From contig NZ_WJBU01000014.1 of NCBI RefSeq assembly GCF_009646335.1, forward strand, positions 1-64,000: a DNA stretch of 64,000 nt, read 5' to 3'. The translations under genes and the position numbers were made by a program. The stretch is from Caenimonas koreensis DSM 17982 (lineage in GTDB: Bacteria > Pseudomonadota > Gammaproteobacteria > Burkholderiales > Burkholderiaceae_C). Shown piece by piece: positions 37,875 through 45,994 of this stretch; positions within the stretch are counted from its first letter, which is position 1, and the number at the start of each line of letters is the position of its first letter. The notes beneath the pieces were generated by a model. The model was not told where the DNA came from. It searched no databases and saw nothing but the letters and a program-made list of their open reading frames with translations.

Positions 37875-39833
37875 TCAACGATCCAGTCGCGGCTGAACCG
37901 GCGCCGCAGTGAGATACCCCACCGACGCGCCAAAGCGGTCCTTGTAGTTCGCGCGCACCAGCGGATCGAGCGTGGCCTGCACCTTGGCGTGGATACCGCC
38001 CCAGTCGCCGGGGTGCTGGAAGTTGCTCATGATGTACGTCCAGCCGTTGATCTCATCGACCGCGTGCAGGCCGGTGGACTCACCGCCTGATGGCACCGAC
38101 ATCACGCGCGACAGCTGCTTCGTGTCGACGTTGTACGCCCACAGGAAGTTGTTCACGTGGCTGCTGCTGTCCTCGCCGATGAACAACGTGCGCATCTTCT
38201 CGGAGAACTTCAGGTTGTCCGGGTTGGCGATCTTCTCGGGGTTGGACGTGTTGCCCAATGCGTCGGACGCAATGTCTTCACCCATCAGGAAAGCACGCGT
38301 GCGCACCGGCATCCAGTCGCTGGTGATCGCGGCACCGTCGGTGTCTTTCACGCCGCCAGCCAGGTCATGCGCCATCACACCACCGGCATTCAGGCCCTTT
38401 TCCACCGTCACGTTCAACGCCTCGCGCCACGCCGCGTTGTTGCGCACCATGGAAGACTGGATGTTCTGCAAGGCCGAGTACGCCACCTTGTCCTTCGCAT
38501 TCACGGTCGTGCCTTCAAGCTTGGTGAAAGCCATGCTCGCGCCCTTCAGGTTGGCGTAGCGGTGTGTCTCCAGGAAGGCAGCAGCCTTCTCCATGCCCGG
38601 CTTGAGCTTGACCCATTGGGCAACGCCGTCGCAGAACATCTTCGTGTAGGTGGCGTCGGCGGGATCAGTCTTCGTCACCGTCATGATGTCCGAAGCCTTC
38701 AGCGTGTTGGCCAGCGCTTCGATCTCGGCGCTGGTTGCATGCCCGAGGTTGATCCACGACAGCGCGGCTCCCGGCGCAGCCGGGTCGATCGAAAAGCCCG
38801 TGCCGACCTTGGCCACATACAGCGTGCCGGCCGACAGGTCCGCTGCCTTGTCGGCGACGAACACGAACAGGCCGCCGTTGGTGTAGTCGTCGCCCATCAG
38901 CACCGTGCGGTTGTCAGGCATCACCTGCACGAGCTCGTGCGAGATGCGGCCCATGCAGTAGTGCTTCTTGATAGACGCCGTGCCGTCGTTGTTGACGGTG
39001 ACTTCCGGCGTGTGACCATAGTGATACGGGTTGGCTGCCGTCTCGCTGCCGAACAGGTTCTTGCTGAACGCCTTGAACATCGCGTTGGTCTCGATGAACG
39101 CGGCGTCCGGCTCGTACTCTTCACTGGACAAGTGCGTGTTCCACGGCGACAGGCTCGCGCCGCACGTGATCCACAGGCCATGCACCGACGACGTGTTGAC
39201 GTTGTGGTACTTCACCAGGTTCAAGCAGCCATTGGATGGGTTCTGGTCCAGCGTCAGCACTGCGATGGGCGAGGGCAGCACGCCATAGGTGCTGGCACCG
39301 GCCTGGTCACGCGAGTTGTATTCGAACTGCACGACGGCAAACACCGGCTTGCCCGTGACGCCGGCAACGCTGGCATTCGGCAGCGCGAGCAGCGAAGTGC
39401 CGTCAGGCGAATCGGAGAAGAACTGGCGCTCTTTGCCTGCCACCGACTTGTCGATGATCGGCTGGCCATTGATGTCGAAGTAGCCGCCAGCCAGCACCGT
39501 GCCGCCGCTGCCGTTGGGCACAGCGTCGCCCGTCATGAAGAACGGCTGGTAAGCGAGCTTGTACGTCTGCGAATTGCTGAAGCCACCGCTGCTGAAATTC
39601 ACGGTGAGGCTGCTGTTGACGAGCGTCGTCGCCATGTCGGCGGGCGTCGCGAGCGAGGGCGCGGCCATCGGCGTGAACGTCGCGCTGGTGAACGCAGAGA
39701 TCGTGCCGTCGCCGCCACCGCCGCCACACGCGGCGAGCAGGCTGGCGCCTGTGACTGACGATGCAAGCGGCAGCATGGGCGCGCCTGCGAGGAATTGGAG
39801 AATGCTGCGGCGGGAAAGAGTGGTGTTGGTCAT
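37875..39833 (-). CDS. PhoX-family (DUF839) exported phosphatase-like protein
   Basis: 652 residues. The N terminus has a twin-arginine signal (LSRRSILQFL) followed by a lipobox-like SLLAAC and a glycine run, so Tat export and perhaps lipid anchoring are likely. The body is a DUF839/PhoX-type beta-propeller; near the C terminus the family block GESTGLHAVDEINGWTYIMSNFQHPGDWGG is clear. PhoX enzymes are calcium- and iron-dependent alkaline phosphatases that free phosphate from organic esters; activity here is inferred. A Pho-box-like repeat lies upstream at 39907-39922. Followed closely by family A copy 3. Confidence 0.85.
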   Translation of the reverse strand: MTNTTLSRRSILQFLAGAPMLPLASSVTGASLLAACGGGGGDGTISAFTSATFTPMAAPSLATPADMATTLVNSSLTVNFSSGGFSNSQTYKLAYQPFFMTGDAVPNGSGGTVLAGGYFDINGQPIIDKSVAGKERQFFSDSPDGTSLLALPNASVAGVTGKPVFAVVQFEYNSRDQAGASTYGVLPSPIAVLTLDQNPSNGCLNLVKYHNVNTSSVHGLWITCGASLSPWNTHLSSEEYEPDAAFIETNAMFKAFSKNLFGSETAANPYHYGHTPEVTVNNDGTASIKKHYCMGRISHELVQVMPDNRTVLMGDDYTNGGLFVFVADKAADLSAGTLYVAKVGTGFSIDPAAPGAALSWINLGHATSAEIEALANTLKASDIMTVTKTDPADATYTKMFCDGVAQWVKLKPGMEKAAAFLETHRYANLKGASMAFTKLEGTTVNAKDKVAYSALQNIQSSMVRNNAAWREALNVTVEKGLNAGGVMAHDLAGGVKDTDGAAITSDWMPVRTRAFLMGEDIASDALGNTSNPEKIANPDNLKFSEKMRTLFIGEDSSSHVNNFLWAYNVDTKQLSRVMSVPSGGESTGLHAVDEINGWTYIMSNFQHPGDWGGIHAKVQATLDPLVRANYKDRFGASVGYLTAAPVQPRLDR

Positions 39834-39889
39834 GCGTCGCAGTGTTCGCGCCGCGCATTTCAGCCGCGTGACAAATCCCCCGCACTTCG

Positions 39890-39922
39890 GTTGTAGTGCT
39901 TTAGCGTGTCACGCCTGTGTCA
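39890..39922 (-). promoter_or_regulatory. Candidate Pho-box-like promoter for the PhoX-like gene
   Basis: TGTCA repeats at 39907-39911 and 39918-39922 are spaced 11 bp apart, the Pho-box periodicity. On the minus strand a TACAAC -10-like hexamer (39890-39895) lies 11 bp downstream. The repeats read TGTCA on the plus strand, opposite to the usual orientation relative to transcription, so PhoB control is a suggestion only. Confidence 0.4.
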
Positions 39923-39950
39923 TGCGATTGCGGCAATCACTGTGCAGCAA

Positions 39951-41093
39951 TCACTTGGGCCAGAGCACCCACAAGCGCAGCGGCTGCTTGAGCCGCCCCG
40001 CGATCTCGCCAGCTTCATACCCGCCACCGGTGAAGTAGTCGGCACGCACCGCGCCGACGATGGCGCTGCCCGTGTCCTGCGCGAGCACAAGCCGTTGCAG
40101 GTTCACCAGCGGCCCCGGTGATGCAAGCCACACCGGCGTGCCGTACGGAATGCTGTCTTTGTCCACCGCGATCGACCTGCCCGGCGTCAGCGCAACGCCT
40201 TGCGCACCGCGCGGGCCTGACGAAGCATCGACATCCGTGATGGGCTCCTCGCGAAAGAACGTGACGCGCGGATTGCTCCACAGCAATTCATTGAGCCGCT
40301 GCGGGTTTTGCTGCGCCCATGCCTTGATGCCGGGCCACGACGCATCGCGCACCGCGCCTTGCTGCAACAGCCAGCTGCCGATGCTGCGATAGGGCTGGTC
40401 GTTGGTGCCCGCGAATGACATGCGAACCAGCCGCACGCTGCCATCGGCCTCGGCCAGGCGCAGCCGGCCCGAGCCTTGTATCTGCAACATCATTGCGTCG
40501 AGCGGATCAGCCACATACGCGATCTCACGGCCGCGCAGTGCAGCGCGAGCATCAGGCAACGTGTCGATTTCCTGCCGCGTGAACCAGGGCCGGCGCGATG
40601 CGAGCGATGCAGGCGGGCGGTAGAGAGGCACTGACTGCGAAGCCGTGGGCACACGGCTCGCGTCGAGCAGCGGCTCGTAGTAGCCAGTGAGCAAGCCTTC
40701 TGCACCTGCAGGCGAGCCCTGCAAGGGCTCGACCCGATACGGCTGCAGCCGCTCTCGCATCCACGCGCGCTGCTCATCCGCTGATGCAATCGACAGCCGC
40801 CTGATCTGCGGGCACAGCGGAACAAAGGCGGGCGCAGGCCGCTCGCAGCTCTTGAGCCACGCGTTCCATGCATCGTGCAGCGCGTCTTCGTCGAAGCCAG
40901 GCAGGTCGCGAAAGCGCACGGGCTGCCAGCGGCTCTTGCCCTGCACGATCGCAGGCGGCAGCGGCCCGCTCTCATCCGCCACCGGCGCGGCGCCACCCGG
41001 CGCATTGCGCGGTGGCTCATCTGCGGGTGGTAGCGGCACGCTCGAGCATGCGGCCAGCATTCCTACAATCAACGCAACAAGGAAACGCCTCAT
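39951..41093 (-). CDS. Membrane-bound lytic murein transglycosylase A
   Basis: Cleaves peptidoglycan strands to anhydromuropeptides. 380 residues from the ATG at 41093, starting MRRFLVALIVGMLAAC, a lipoprotein signal. The catalytic core has the MltA domain (GLLTGYYEPLLDAS) and the C-terminal 3D domain: VDKDSIPYGTPVWL and LAQDTGSAIVGAVRADYFTGGG, with the Asp expected for catalysis. An upstream in-frame ATG gives an N terminus without a signal and was rejected. The start codon overlaps that of a small gene on the other strand (CATG at 41091-41094), and no strong ribosome site is seen on this side. Confidence 0.94.
   Translation of the reverse strand: MRRFLVALIVGMLAACSSVPLPPADEPPRNAPGGAAPVADESGPLPPAIVQGKSRWQPVRFRDLPGFDEDALHDAWNAWLKSCERPAPAFVPLCPQIRRLSIASADEQRAWMRERLQPYRVEPLQGSPAGAEGLLTGYYEPLLDASRVPTASQSVPLYRPPASLASRRPWFTRQEIDTLPDARAALRGREIAYVADPLDAMMLQIQGSGRLRLAEADGSVRLVRMSFAGTNDQPYRSIGSWLLQQGAVRDASWPGIKAWAQQNPQRLNELLWSNPRVTFFREEPITDVDASSGPRGAQGVALTPGRSIAVDKDSIPYGTPVWLASPGPLVNLQRLVLAQDTGSAIVGAVRADYFTGGGYEAGEIAGRLKQPLRLWVLWPK
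41064..41069 (+). promoter_or_regulatory. Candidate -10 box for the 42-residue membrane protein
   Basis: TACAAT lies 22 bp before the small gene's ATG and inside the 5' end of mltA on the other strand. An AAGGAA ribosome site (about 41079-41084) follows it. No clear -35 is seen. Confidence 0.4.
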
Positions 41094-41220
41094 GCTGCTG
41101 ATTTTGCTTGAAGCCCTGCTCGCGTTGGTGCTGCTCGTCGCCATCGTGTGGTGGACGATGTTCTCGGGCCGCAAGAAGGGCGAACTTCCACCAAGCGACA
41201 AACCCGACGACAAGCCCTGA
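41092..41220 (+). CDS. Small single-pass membrane protein, 42 residues
   Basis: Reads MLLILLEALLALVLLVAIVWW then TMFSGRKKGELPPSDKPDDKP: one membrane helix (about 2-22) and a short, charged, proline-rich cytoplasmic tail. An AAGGAA ribosome site precedes the ATG with good spacing, and a TACAAT box lies upstream. I recall similar tiny proteins beside mltA in relatives, supporting a real gene. Its ATG overlaps the mltA start on the opposite strand by two bases. It is followed at once by a strong GC hairpin. Function unknown; a tie to cell-wall turnover is inferred from position only. Confidence 0.7.
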   Translation: MLLILLEALLALVLLVAIVWWTMFSGRKKGELPPSDKPDDKP

Positions 41221-41226
41221 CTTGCT

Positions 41227-41247
41227 CCCTCCCCCTCTGGGGGAGGG
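41227..41247. terminator. GC-rich hairpin of a common intergenic repeat type
   Basis: ccctccccc pairs with gggggaggg around a three-base loop, followed by a ccggggtggggg tail to about 41259. This form is frequent between genes of many proteobacteria. It sits between the ends of the small membrane-protein gene and the convergent oxidase-like gene and probably acts as a transcript end or stabiliser. Confidence 0.55.
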
Positions 41248-41286
41248 CCGGGGTGGGGGCAGGCCGCACCCCAAAGCCAGCGACGC

Positions 41287-42465
41287 CTAAGCCATCAACC
41301 CCGCCAGCCGCCGCACCGCATCCTCGGACAACGCACGGTCAACCTGCGTGTCCTCGTTGTTGTAGTCGTGCGGGCCTTGCGCCTGCACCAGCAGCCCGTC
41401 GCGGCGCGGCACCATGGCGAGGTTGTGGCCGCGCCAGTACAACGCGTAGTCCACCTGGGGCTGCGGAATCAATCGCGCTGTCTGTCCGCGCACGGGCACG
41501 ATGGATTTGTCGCCGAACAGCGCCTTCGCGCCGTAGCCTGTGCAATTGACGATCGTTCGTTCACGCAGGCCCGCGATCTGCCGCGCATGCACGAAGTCAC
41601 GCTGCTCGATCTCACCGCCTTCACGCAGGAAGTCGTCCATCAACAGGCGCTGGTACGTCGCCAGGTTGAACACCAGCTGCGCAAAGCGGCGCGCGTGCGG
41701 CGCCTTGAATGGATGCTCGCCGGGCCGCAGCGTCACCAGGCGCGGGCGCAGCTCGCGAACGCGCTCTTCCAGCTCGGCGTACTCGGGCTCTTCATCGGGG
41801 CCGGTGTCGGGCAAGGGCTCTTCGAATGGCGTGTCGGACACCACATAGGCGTCGTGCCACTCCACCGGCTCGCCCGGCAGGCCAAGCATCGACTGCCACG
41901 TCTTGAACGAGCTGCGCGCCATGCGCTCCCATTGCGCGGCAACCGGCGGCGTGGCGTGTTCTTCGGTGTAGAGCCGCGAATCGGGCGACCACACGCCCGT
42001 GGCTGCCGACGAGCGCACTTCAGGCGGGCGCTCCTTGCAGTAGATGCGCACACGCAGCCCCGCGCGCTGTGCGACGCGCGCCGTCGTCAGTCCAATTGCG
42101 CCGCAACCAATGATGGCAATGTGTCTGTCGCGCGTCGCCAGGATCAGCGGCAAGGCCTGCCGGGCAGAGCCCCACGAGAGCGACCAGCCGCTGCCCCCGT
42201 GGCCGTAGTGATGCACGACATGCTTGCCGTGCAACTGCTGCGCCTCGATGCGCGGGCCTTGCGGGCGAAACGGCCGCGTGCACACGGCGAAGTCGATGAG
42301 CCGGTCAGGCTCGGCGCGCACTTTGGCCAGTGGTGCGTTCGCACGAAACGGCAGCCGCGGCGCAACACCCGATGCGTCATCGGCCAGCGCCGTGAGCGGC
42401 GCGAAGGGTGCGAGCGCGCCGGCCGCCCACGGAATCGACTGGAGCAACTGCCGGCGATGAATCAC
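41287..42465 (-). CDS. Exported D-amino-acid-oxidase-like FAD protein with permuted motif order
   Basis: 392 residues from the GTG at 42465. The N terminus IHRRQLLQSIPWAAGALAPFAPLTALA resembles a Tat signal. Residues 64-74 (RPFRPQGPRIE) and 85-101 (HHYGHGGSGWSLSWGSA) match the segment that normally ends D-amino acid oxidases, yet here they precede the FAD Rossmann motif GCGAIG (120-125). The remainder, with RSSAATGVWSPDSR and a C-terminal RGQTARLIPQ and GPHDYNNEDTQVD, follows the usual order. This suggests a circular permutation. The start overlaps the regulator's stop (GTGA), so it is the last gene of a coupled set. Substrate unknown; oxidation of a D-amino acid or amine is inferred. Confidence 0.78.
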   Translation of the reverse strand: MIHRRQLLQSIPWAAGALAPFAPLTALADDASGVAPRLPFRANAPLAKVRAEPDRLIDFAVCTRPFRPQGPRIEAQQLHGKHVVHHYGHGGSGWSLSWGSARQALPLILATRDRHIAIIGCGAIGLTTARVAQRAGLRVRIYCKERPPEVRSSAATGVWSPDSRLYTEEHATPPVAAQWERMARSSFKTWQSMLGLPGEPVEWHDAYVVSDTPFEEPLPDTGPDEEPEYAELEERVRELRPRLVTLRPGEHPFKAPHARRFAQLVFNLATYQRLLMDDFLREGGEIEQRDFVHARQIAGLRERTIVNCTGYGAKALFGDKSIVPVRGQTARLIPQPQVDYALYWRGHNLAMVPRRDGLLVQAQGPHDYNNEDTQVDRALSEDAVRRLAGLMA

Positions 42466-43094
42466 TTGCCGTTCACCACTCGCAGCAGATTCGCCAGCTC
42501 CACCGCCGACTTCACTTCCATCTTGTCGAACACGCGTGCGCGATGCACTTCCACGGTGCGAACGCTGATGTCGAGCTGGTCGGCGATGAGCTTGTTGGGC
42601 AGGCCTTCGATCACCAGACGCATCACGTCGCGCTCGCGCTCGGTCAACTCCGCCAGGCGCGCCTGCAGCTGCGTTGCGCGGCGCCGCTGCGCCAGCACCT
42701 CGGCCGACTTTGCAATGGCCTGCTCGATACGGTCGACCAGTGCGTTGTCGGAAAACGGCTTCTCGCAAAAATCAAAAGCGCCGCGCTTGACCATGTCCAC
42801 CGCCGTGGGCACATCGGCATGGCCCGTGAGGAAGATGACCGGCATCGCCTCCACCAGCTTGCGCTCTGCGAGCTGGTCAAACAGCGCCAGCCCGCTCATG
42901 CCGGGCATGCGCACATCCAGCAACAGGCAGCACGGCTGCGAGAGATCGATGCGGTCGAGCGTGGCGTGAAACTGCTCTGCGCCCGCATACGTTTCGGACA
43001 GCAGGTGGCGCGAGCGCAGCAGCCATGCCAGCGCCTCGCGCACGCTCGCGTCGTCATCGACGATAAAAACGGTGGCGTTGGTTGCAGGTTGCAT
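42462..43094 (-). CDS. FixJ/NarL-type response regulator
   Basis: 210 residues. The receiver domain (1-120) has acidic residues VDDD near 12-15, phospho-acceptor Asp60 in LLLDVRMPGMSG, and the conserved Lys in CEKPFSD near 111. A LuxR-type helix-turn-helix (about 149-200, LTERERDVMRLVIEGLPNKLIADQLDISVRTVEVHRARV) binds DNA. Cognate partner of the PAS kinase encoded just upstream: the kinase stop and this ATG share one base at 43094. Its stop overlaps the start of the oxidase-like gene, which may be a target or an associated function. Confidence 0.94.
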   Translation of the reverse strand: MQPATNATVFIVDDDASVREALAWLLRSRHLLSETYAGAEQFHATLDRIDLSQPCCLLLDVRMPGMSGLALFDQLAERKLVEAMPVIFLTGHADVPTAVDMVKRGAFDFCEKPFSDNALVDRIEQAIAKSAEVLAQRRRATQLQARLAELTERERDVMRLVIEGLPNKLIADQLDISVRTVEVHRARVFDKMEVKSAVELANLLRVVNGK

Positions 43095-45166
43095 CAGGCG
43101 GGGATTGTCGCTGCGACGGCTTTGGAAGTGACAGGCAGCGTGAACCTGAAGATCGTACCCACCGGCTCACGCGGCTCGAACCCGAGGAATCCCCCATGCT
43201 GCTCCACCACCGTGCGGCACAGCGACAGGCCCAGGCCCATACCCTCGGATTTTGTGGTGAAGAAGGGCGTGAACAGCTGCTGCTTCACGTCCTCGGGGAT
43301 GCCAGGGCCCACATCGGCCACCGAGAACTCCAGCCAGCCCTTGCCCGCATCTGAAGGGCCTGGCGCGCGCCGCACCTCGATCACGAGCGAAGGCTCCGCC
43401 ACACGCGCCTCGTCCATTGCCTGCATCGCATTGCGCGCGAGATTGAGCAGCACCTGCTCGACCATCGTGCGGTCGCACATCACATCGGGCAGGGCACGTT
43501 CGAGCTTCGGGTCCACCCGCACGCCCAGCTTGCGCGCCTGCAACTGCACGAGCGGCATGATCGCGTCGAGCAAGCGCTGCGGCTGCACGGGTTCGCGCTC
43601 GCTGTCGCGTCGGCGCACGAAATCATGCACGCTCTTAATCACCTTGCCTGCACGCTCGGCCTGCTCAGCGATGCGGCGCATGGCGAGCTCAATGTCCGCG
43701 ATGTCGGGGCCGTGCGGCGATGCGGGTGCGCCGGCCTTGAGCAGGTTCATCGAGCCCGTTGCGTAACTGGAGATCGCGGCCAGCGGCTGGTTCAGCTCGT
43801 GCGACAGCAGCGACGCCATCTCGCCCACCGTCGCCAGCCGCGCCGTGGCCTGCAGCCGCTCCTGGCTCGCGCGCGACAGCTCTTCGATGCGGCGCTGCTC
43901 GCTGATGTCGAGAAAGGCGCTCATCCAGCCCGTCTGCAGGCCGTCGTGGTTGATCAGCGGCGCTTCAATGATCAGCACCGGAAAGCGCGAGCCGTCCTTG
44001 CGCATGAACACTGATTCGAAACCTTCGCGCGGCGGCACATGCTGGCCTGCGAGGCGGACGTCCTGGCGCTTCTGGTATTCGCCCGCCAGCTCGGGGGGCC
44101 AGTAGGGCGCTGGCGTTTCGTGGCCGAGAAGTTCTTCGGGCTCGAAGCCGACCATCTGGCAGAACGCGGGGTTCACATACGTGATGCGGCCTTGCAAGTC
44201 GCGCGCGCGCAAGCCGGTGACGAGCGAGTCTTCCATCGCCTTGCGAAAGGCCAGCGCATCGGCGAGGTCGTCTTCCGCCTGCAGGCGTCGGCGCTGGTCC
44301 TTGGCGAGCAACACGAGCACGGAAACCAGCGCGATCGACATCGCCGTGACAAGCGCCGTGAGCACATTGGGGAACACATCGGGCGCGCCGCGCCAGCTGT
44401 CCATGCGCAGCACCATGGTGTTGCCCGGCAAGTCGAGCAGTTGCTGCGAAGTGAACACGCGGCTGCCGCGACGTGGCGCGCCTTGCATCGCCAGCCGCGT
44501 GCCGTCAGCTTCGGTGAACGAGATGTCCTGGCTGCGTGTGAGCGCAGGCCCGACGAGCCCCGCCAGCATTTCGCTGAGCGAGTAAGTCGCCACCACGTAG
44601 CCGGCAAGTTGCCCGGCGTTGATCAGCGGCAGGCACAGCTCCATGACCTCGATGCCCAGCCCGTCCTGCTGCGGCAGGAAGTAGCTGCTCGAATAACCCG
44701 GGCCGCTCGCACGGCGCCCGTTGGCGCAGGCCGCCACCACATCGGACTGTGCGTTCGGCCGGCCGAGGCGGTCGAATGGTCCGGGGCGATAGGGCGTGTC
44801 GACGTATTGGCGCACAGCCAGTGCAGCGTCGCGCCATTCAATGCGCATCCACTCGCGATGATCGCGGATCAGGCGCGAGGCCTCCAGGTTCCAGGTGTCT
44901 GACTGAGGCTGGCCCGCGTGCAGCGCCTGCAGGCTCTGCACGTTGCGCGTCAGCGCCGTGCGGATGTCGCCCAGCGCGTCGGTCGTGTCGCGGTCGAGGC
45001 GGCTTTGCACCTGGCTCGCTTCATAGCGGCCCGCCAGCCACACGAGCGTCACCAGCGTCGCGGCGACCAGGCCGATCAACAGTGCCCAGAGCAACACGCG
45101 CACACGCATGGATGCACGCTCGCGCGGCTGCAGCGCGCGAGCGGGTGCGAGCGAAGCCTTGGTCAC
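43094..45166 (-). CDS. Membrane-bound PAS sensor histidine kinase
   Basis: 690 residues from a GTG at 45166 that overlaps the nitrilase stop (GTGA); an ATG at 45109 is an alternative. Two membrane helices (about 24-45 and 267-288) bracket a periplasmic sensing domain of about 220 residues. A PAS domain (about 300-425, VNPAFCQMVGFEPEELLGHE) follows, then HisKA with His456 in MASLLSHELNQPLAAISSYA and an ATPase domain (NLARNAMQAMDEA, DVGPGIPED, GMGLGLSLCRTVVEQHGG). Similar in layout to DctB- and FixL-type kinases that pair with LuxR-type regulators. The signal is unknown; the neighbouring amidase and oxidase point to a nitrogen compound. Confidence 0.92.
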   Translation of the reverse strand: MTKASLAPARALQPRERASMRVRVLLWALLIGLVAATLVTLVWLAGRYEASQVQSRLDRDTTDALGDIRTALTRNVQSLQALHAGQPQSDTWNLEASRLIRDHREWMRIEWRDAALAVRQYVDTPYRPGPFDRLGRPNAQSDVVAACANGRRASGPGYSSSYFLPQQDGLGIEVMELCLPLINAGQLAGYVVATYSLSEMLAGLVGPALTRSQDISFTEADGTRLAMQGAPRRGSRVFTSQQLLDLPGNTMVLRMDSWRGAPDVFPNVLTALVTAMSIALVSVLVLLAKDQRRRLQAEDDLADALAFRKAMEDSLVTGLRARDLQGRITYVNPAFCQMVGFEPEELLGHETPAPYWPPELAGEYQKRQDVRLAGQHVPPREGFESVFMRKDGSRFPVLIIEAPLINHDGLQTGWMSAFLDISEQRRIEELSRASQERLQATARLATVGEMASLLSHELNQPLAAISSYATGSMNLLKAGAPASPHGPDIADIELAMRRIAEQAERAGKVIKSVHDFVRRRDSEREPVQPQRLLDAIMPLVQLQARKLGVRVDPKLERALPDVMCDRTMVEQVLLNLARNAMQAMDEARVAEPSLVIEVRRAPGPSDAGKGWLEFSVADVGPGIPEDVKQQLFTPFFTTKSEGMGLGLSLCRTVVEQHGGFLGFEPREPVGTIFRFTLPVTSKAVAATIPA

Positions 45167-45969
45167 AAGATACGGTGTTCCAGCGCAGGCAGCTGCGCGC
45201 GCAATTGGTGCTGCCTCTGCGCATCCAGCTCTGCCACGACAACGCCGGCGCCCTCGGCGCGCTGCTGCAGCACGACGCCCCATGGATCAACCACCATGCT
45301 GTGGCCCCAGGTGCGCCTGCCGTTGGCATGGACGCCGCCCTGCGCCGCTGCGACGACAAAAGCCAGGTTCTCGACGGCGCGCGCACGCAGCAGCAGTTCC
45401 CAATGCGCCTGGCCCGTCACGTACGTGAAGGCGCTGGGCACGAGCAGCACATCAGCGTGCAGCGAGCGATACAGCTCCGGAAAGCGCAGGTCGTAGCAGA
45501 CGCTCATGCCAATGCGCCAGGTGCGCCCGTCGCGCGAGGTCACGTCGAATGCCACGGGCTGCGCGCCACGCTCGATCACGCGCGACTCGTCGTATTGCTC
45601 GCGCCCGTTGTCGAACTTGAACAGGTGGATCTTGTCGTAGCGCGCCACGCGCTCGCCATCGGGCCCGTACACCAGGCTGGTGTTGAGCACGTGCGCGTCG
45701 TCGCTGCCCACAAGCGGCATCGTGCCGCCCACCACCCACAGGCCATGCTCGCGCGCGGCGCCGGCCAGGCAACGCTGGATAGCGCCGTCGCCAAGCGCTT
45801 CGCGTACGGCGAGCTTGTCGCTGTCCTTGTGGCCCATCAGGCAGAAATATTCAGGCAGCAACGCCAGCTCAGCGCCCGCCTGTGCAGCTTCGCGCAGCAG
45901 CGCGCGCGCGGTGTCGAGGTTGGTCGCCACATCCGGCGCGGAGACCATTTGCAATGCGGCGACTTTCAT
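45163..45969 (-). CDS. Nitrilase-family amidase (omega-amidase/Nit1-like)
   Basis: 268 residues from the ATG at 45969 (MKVAALQMVSAPDV). The nitrilase-fold catalytic triad is visible: Glu40 (LLPEYFCLMG), Lys113 (YDKIHLFKF) and Cys158 (MSVCYDLRFPELYR). The GREQYDESR segment and length fit the Nit/omega-amidase branch, which hydrolyses alpha-ketoglutaramate, deaminated glutathione or similar short amides. It follows yhdP by 25 bp and its stop overlaps the kinase start, so it belongs to the same transcript. The exact substrate is not determinable. The yhdP-nitrilase pairing is frequent in beta- and gammaproteobacteria. Confidence 0.9.
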   Translation of the reverse strand: MKVAALQMVSAPDVATNLDTARALLREAAQAGAELALLPEYFCLMGHKDSDKLAVREALGDGAIQRCLAGAAREHGLWVVGGTMPLVGSDDAHVLNTSLVYGPDGERVARYDKIHLFKFDNGREQYDESRVIERGAQPVAFDVTSRDGRTWRIGMSVCYDLRFPELYRSLHADVLLVPSAFTYVTGQAHWELLLRARAVENLAFVVAAAQGGVHANGRRTWGHSMVVDPWGVVLQQRAEGAGVVVAELDAQRQHQLRAQLPALEHRIL

Positions 45970-45994
45970 GTGGCTAGTGCCTGTGCGAAAAAAA

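Noticed and set aside
37547..37933. 128-codon minus-strand frame between the PhoX-like and VOC genes
   Set aside because: It overlaps both genes and reads through the family A hairpin; no family resemblance.
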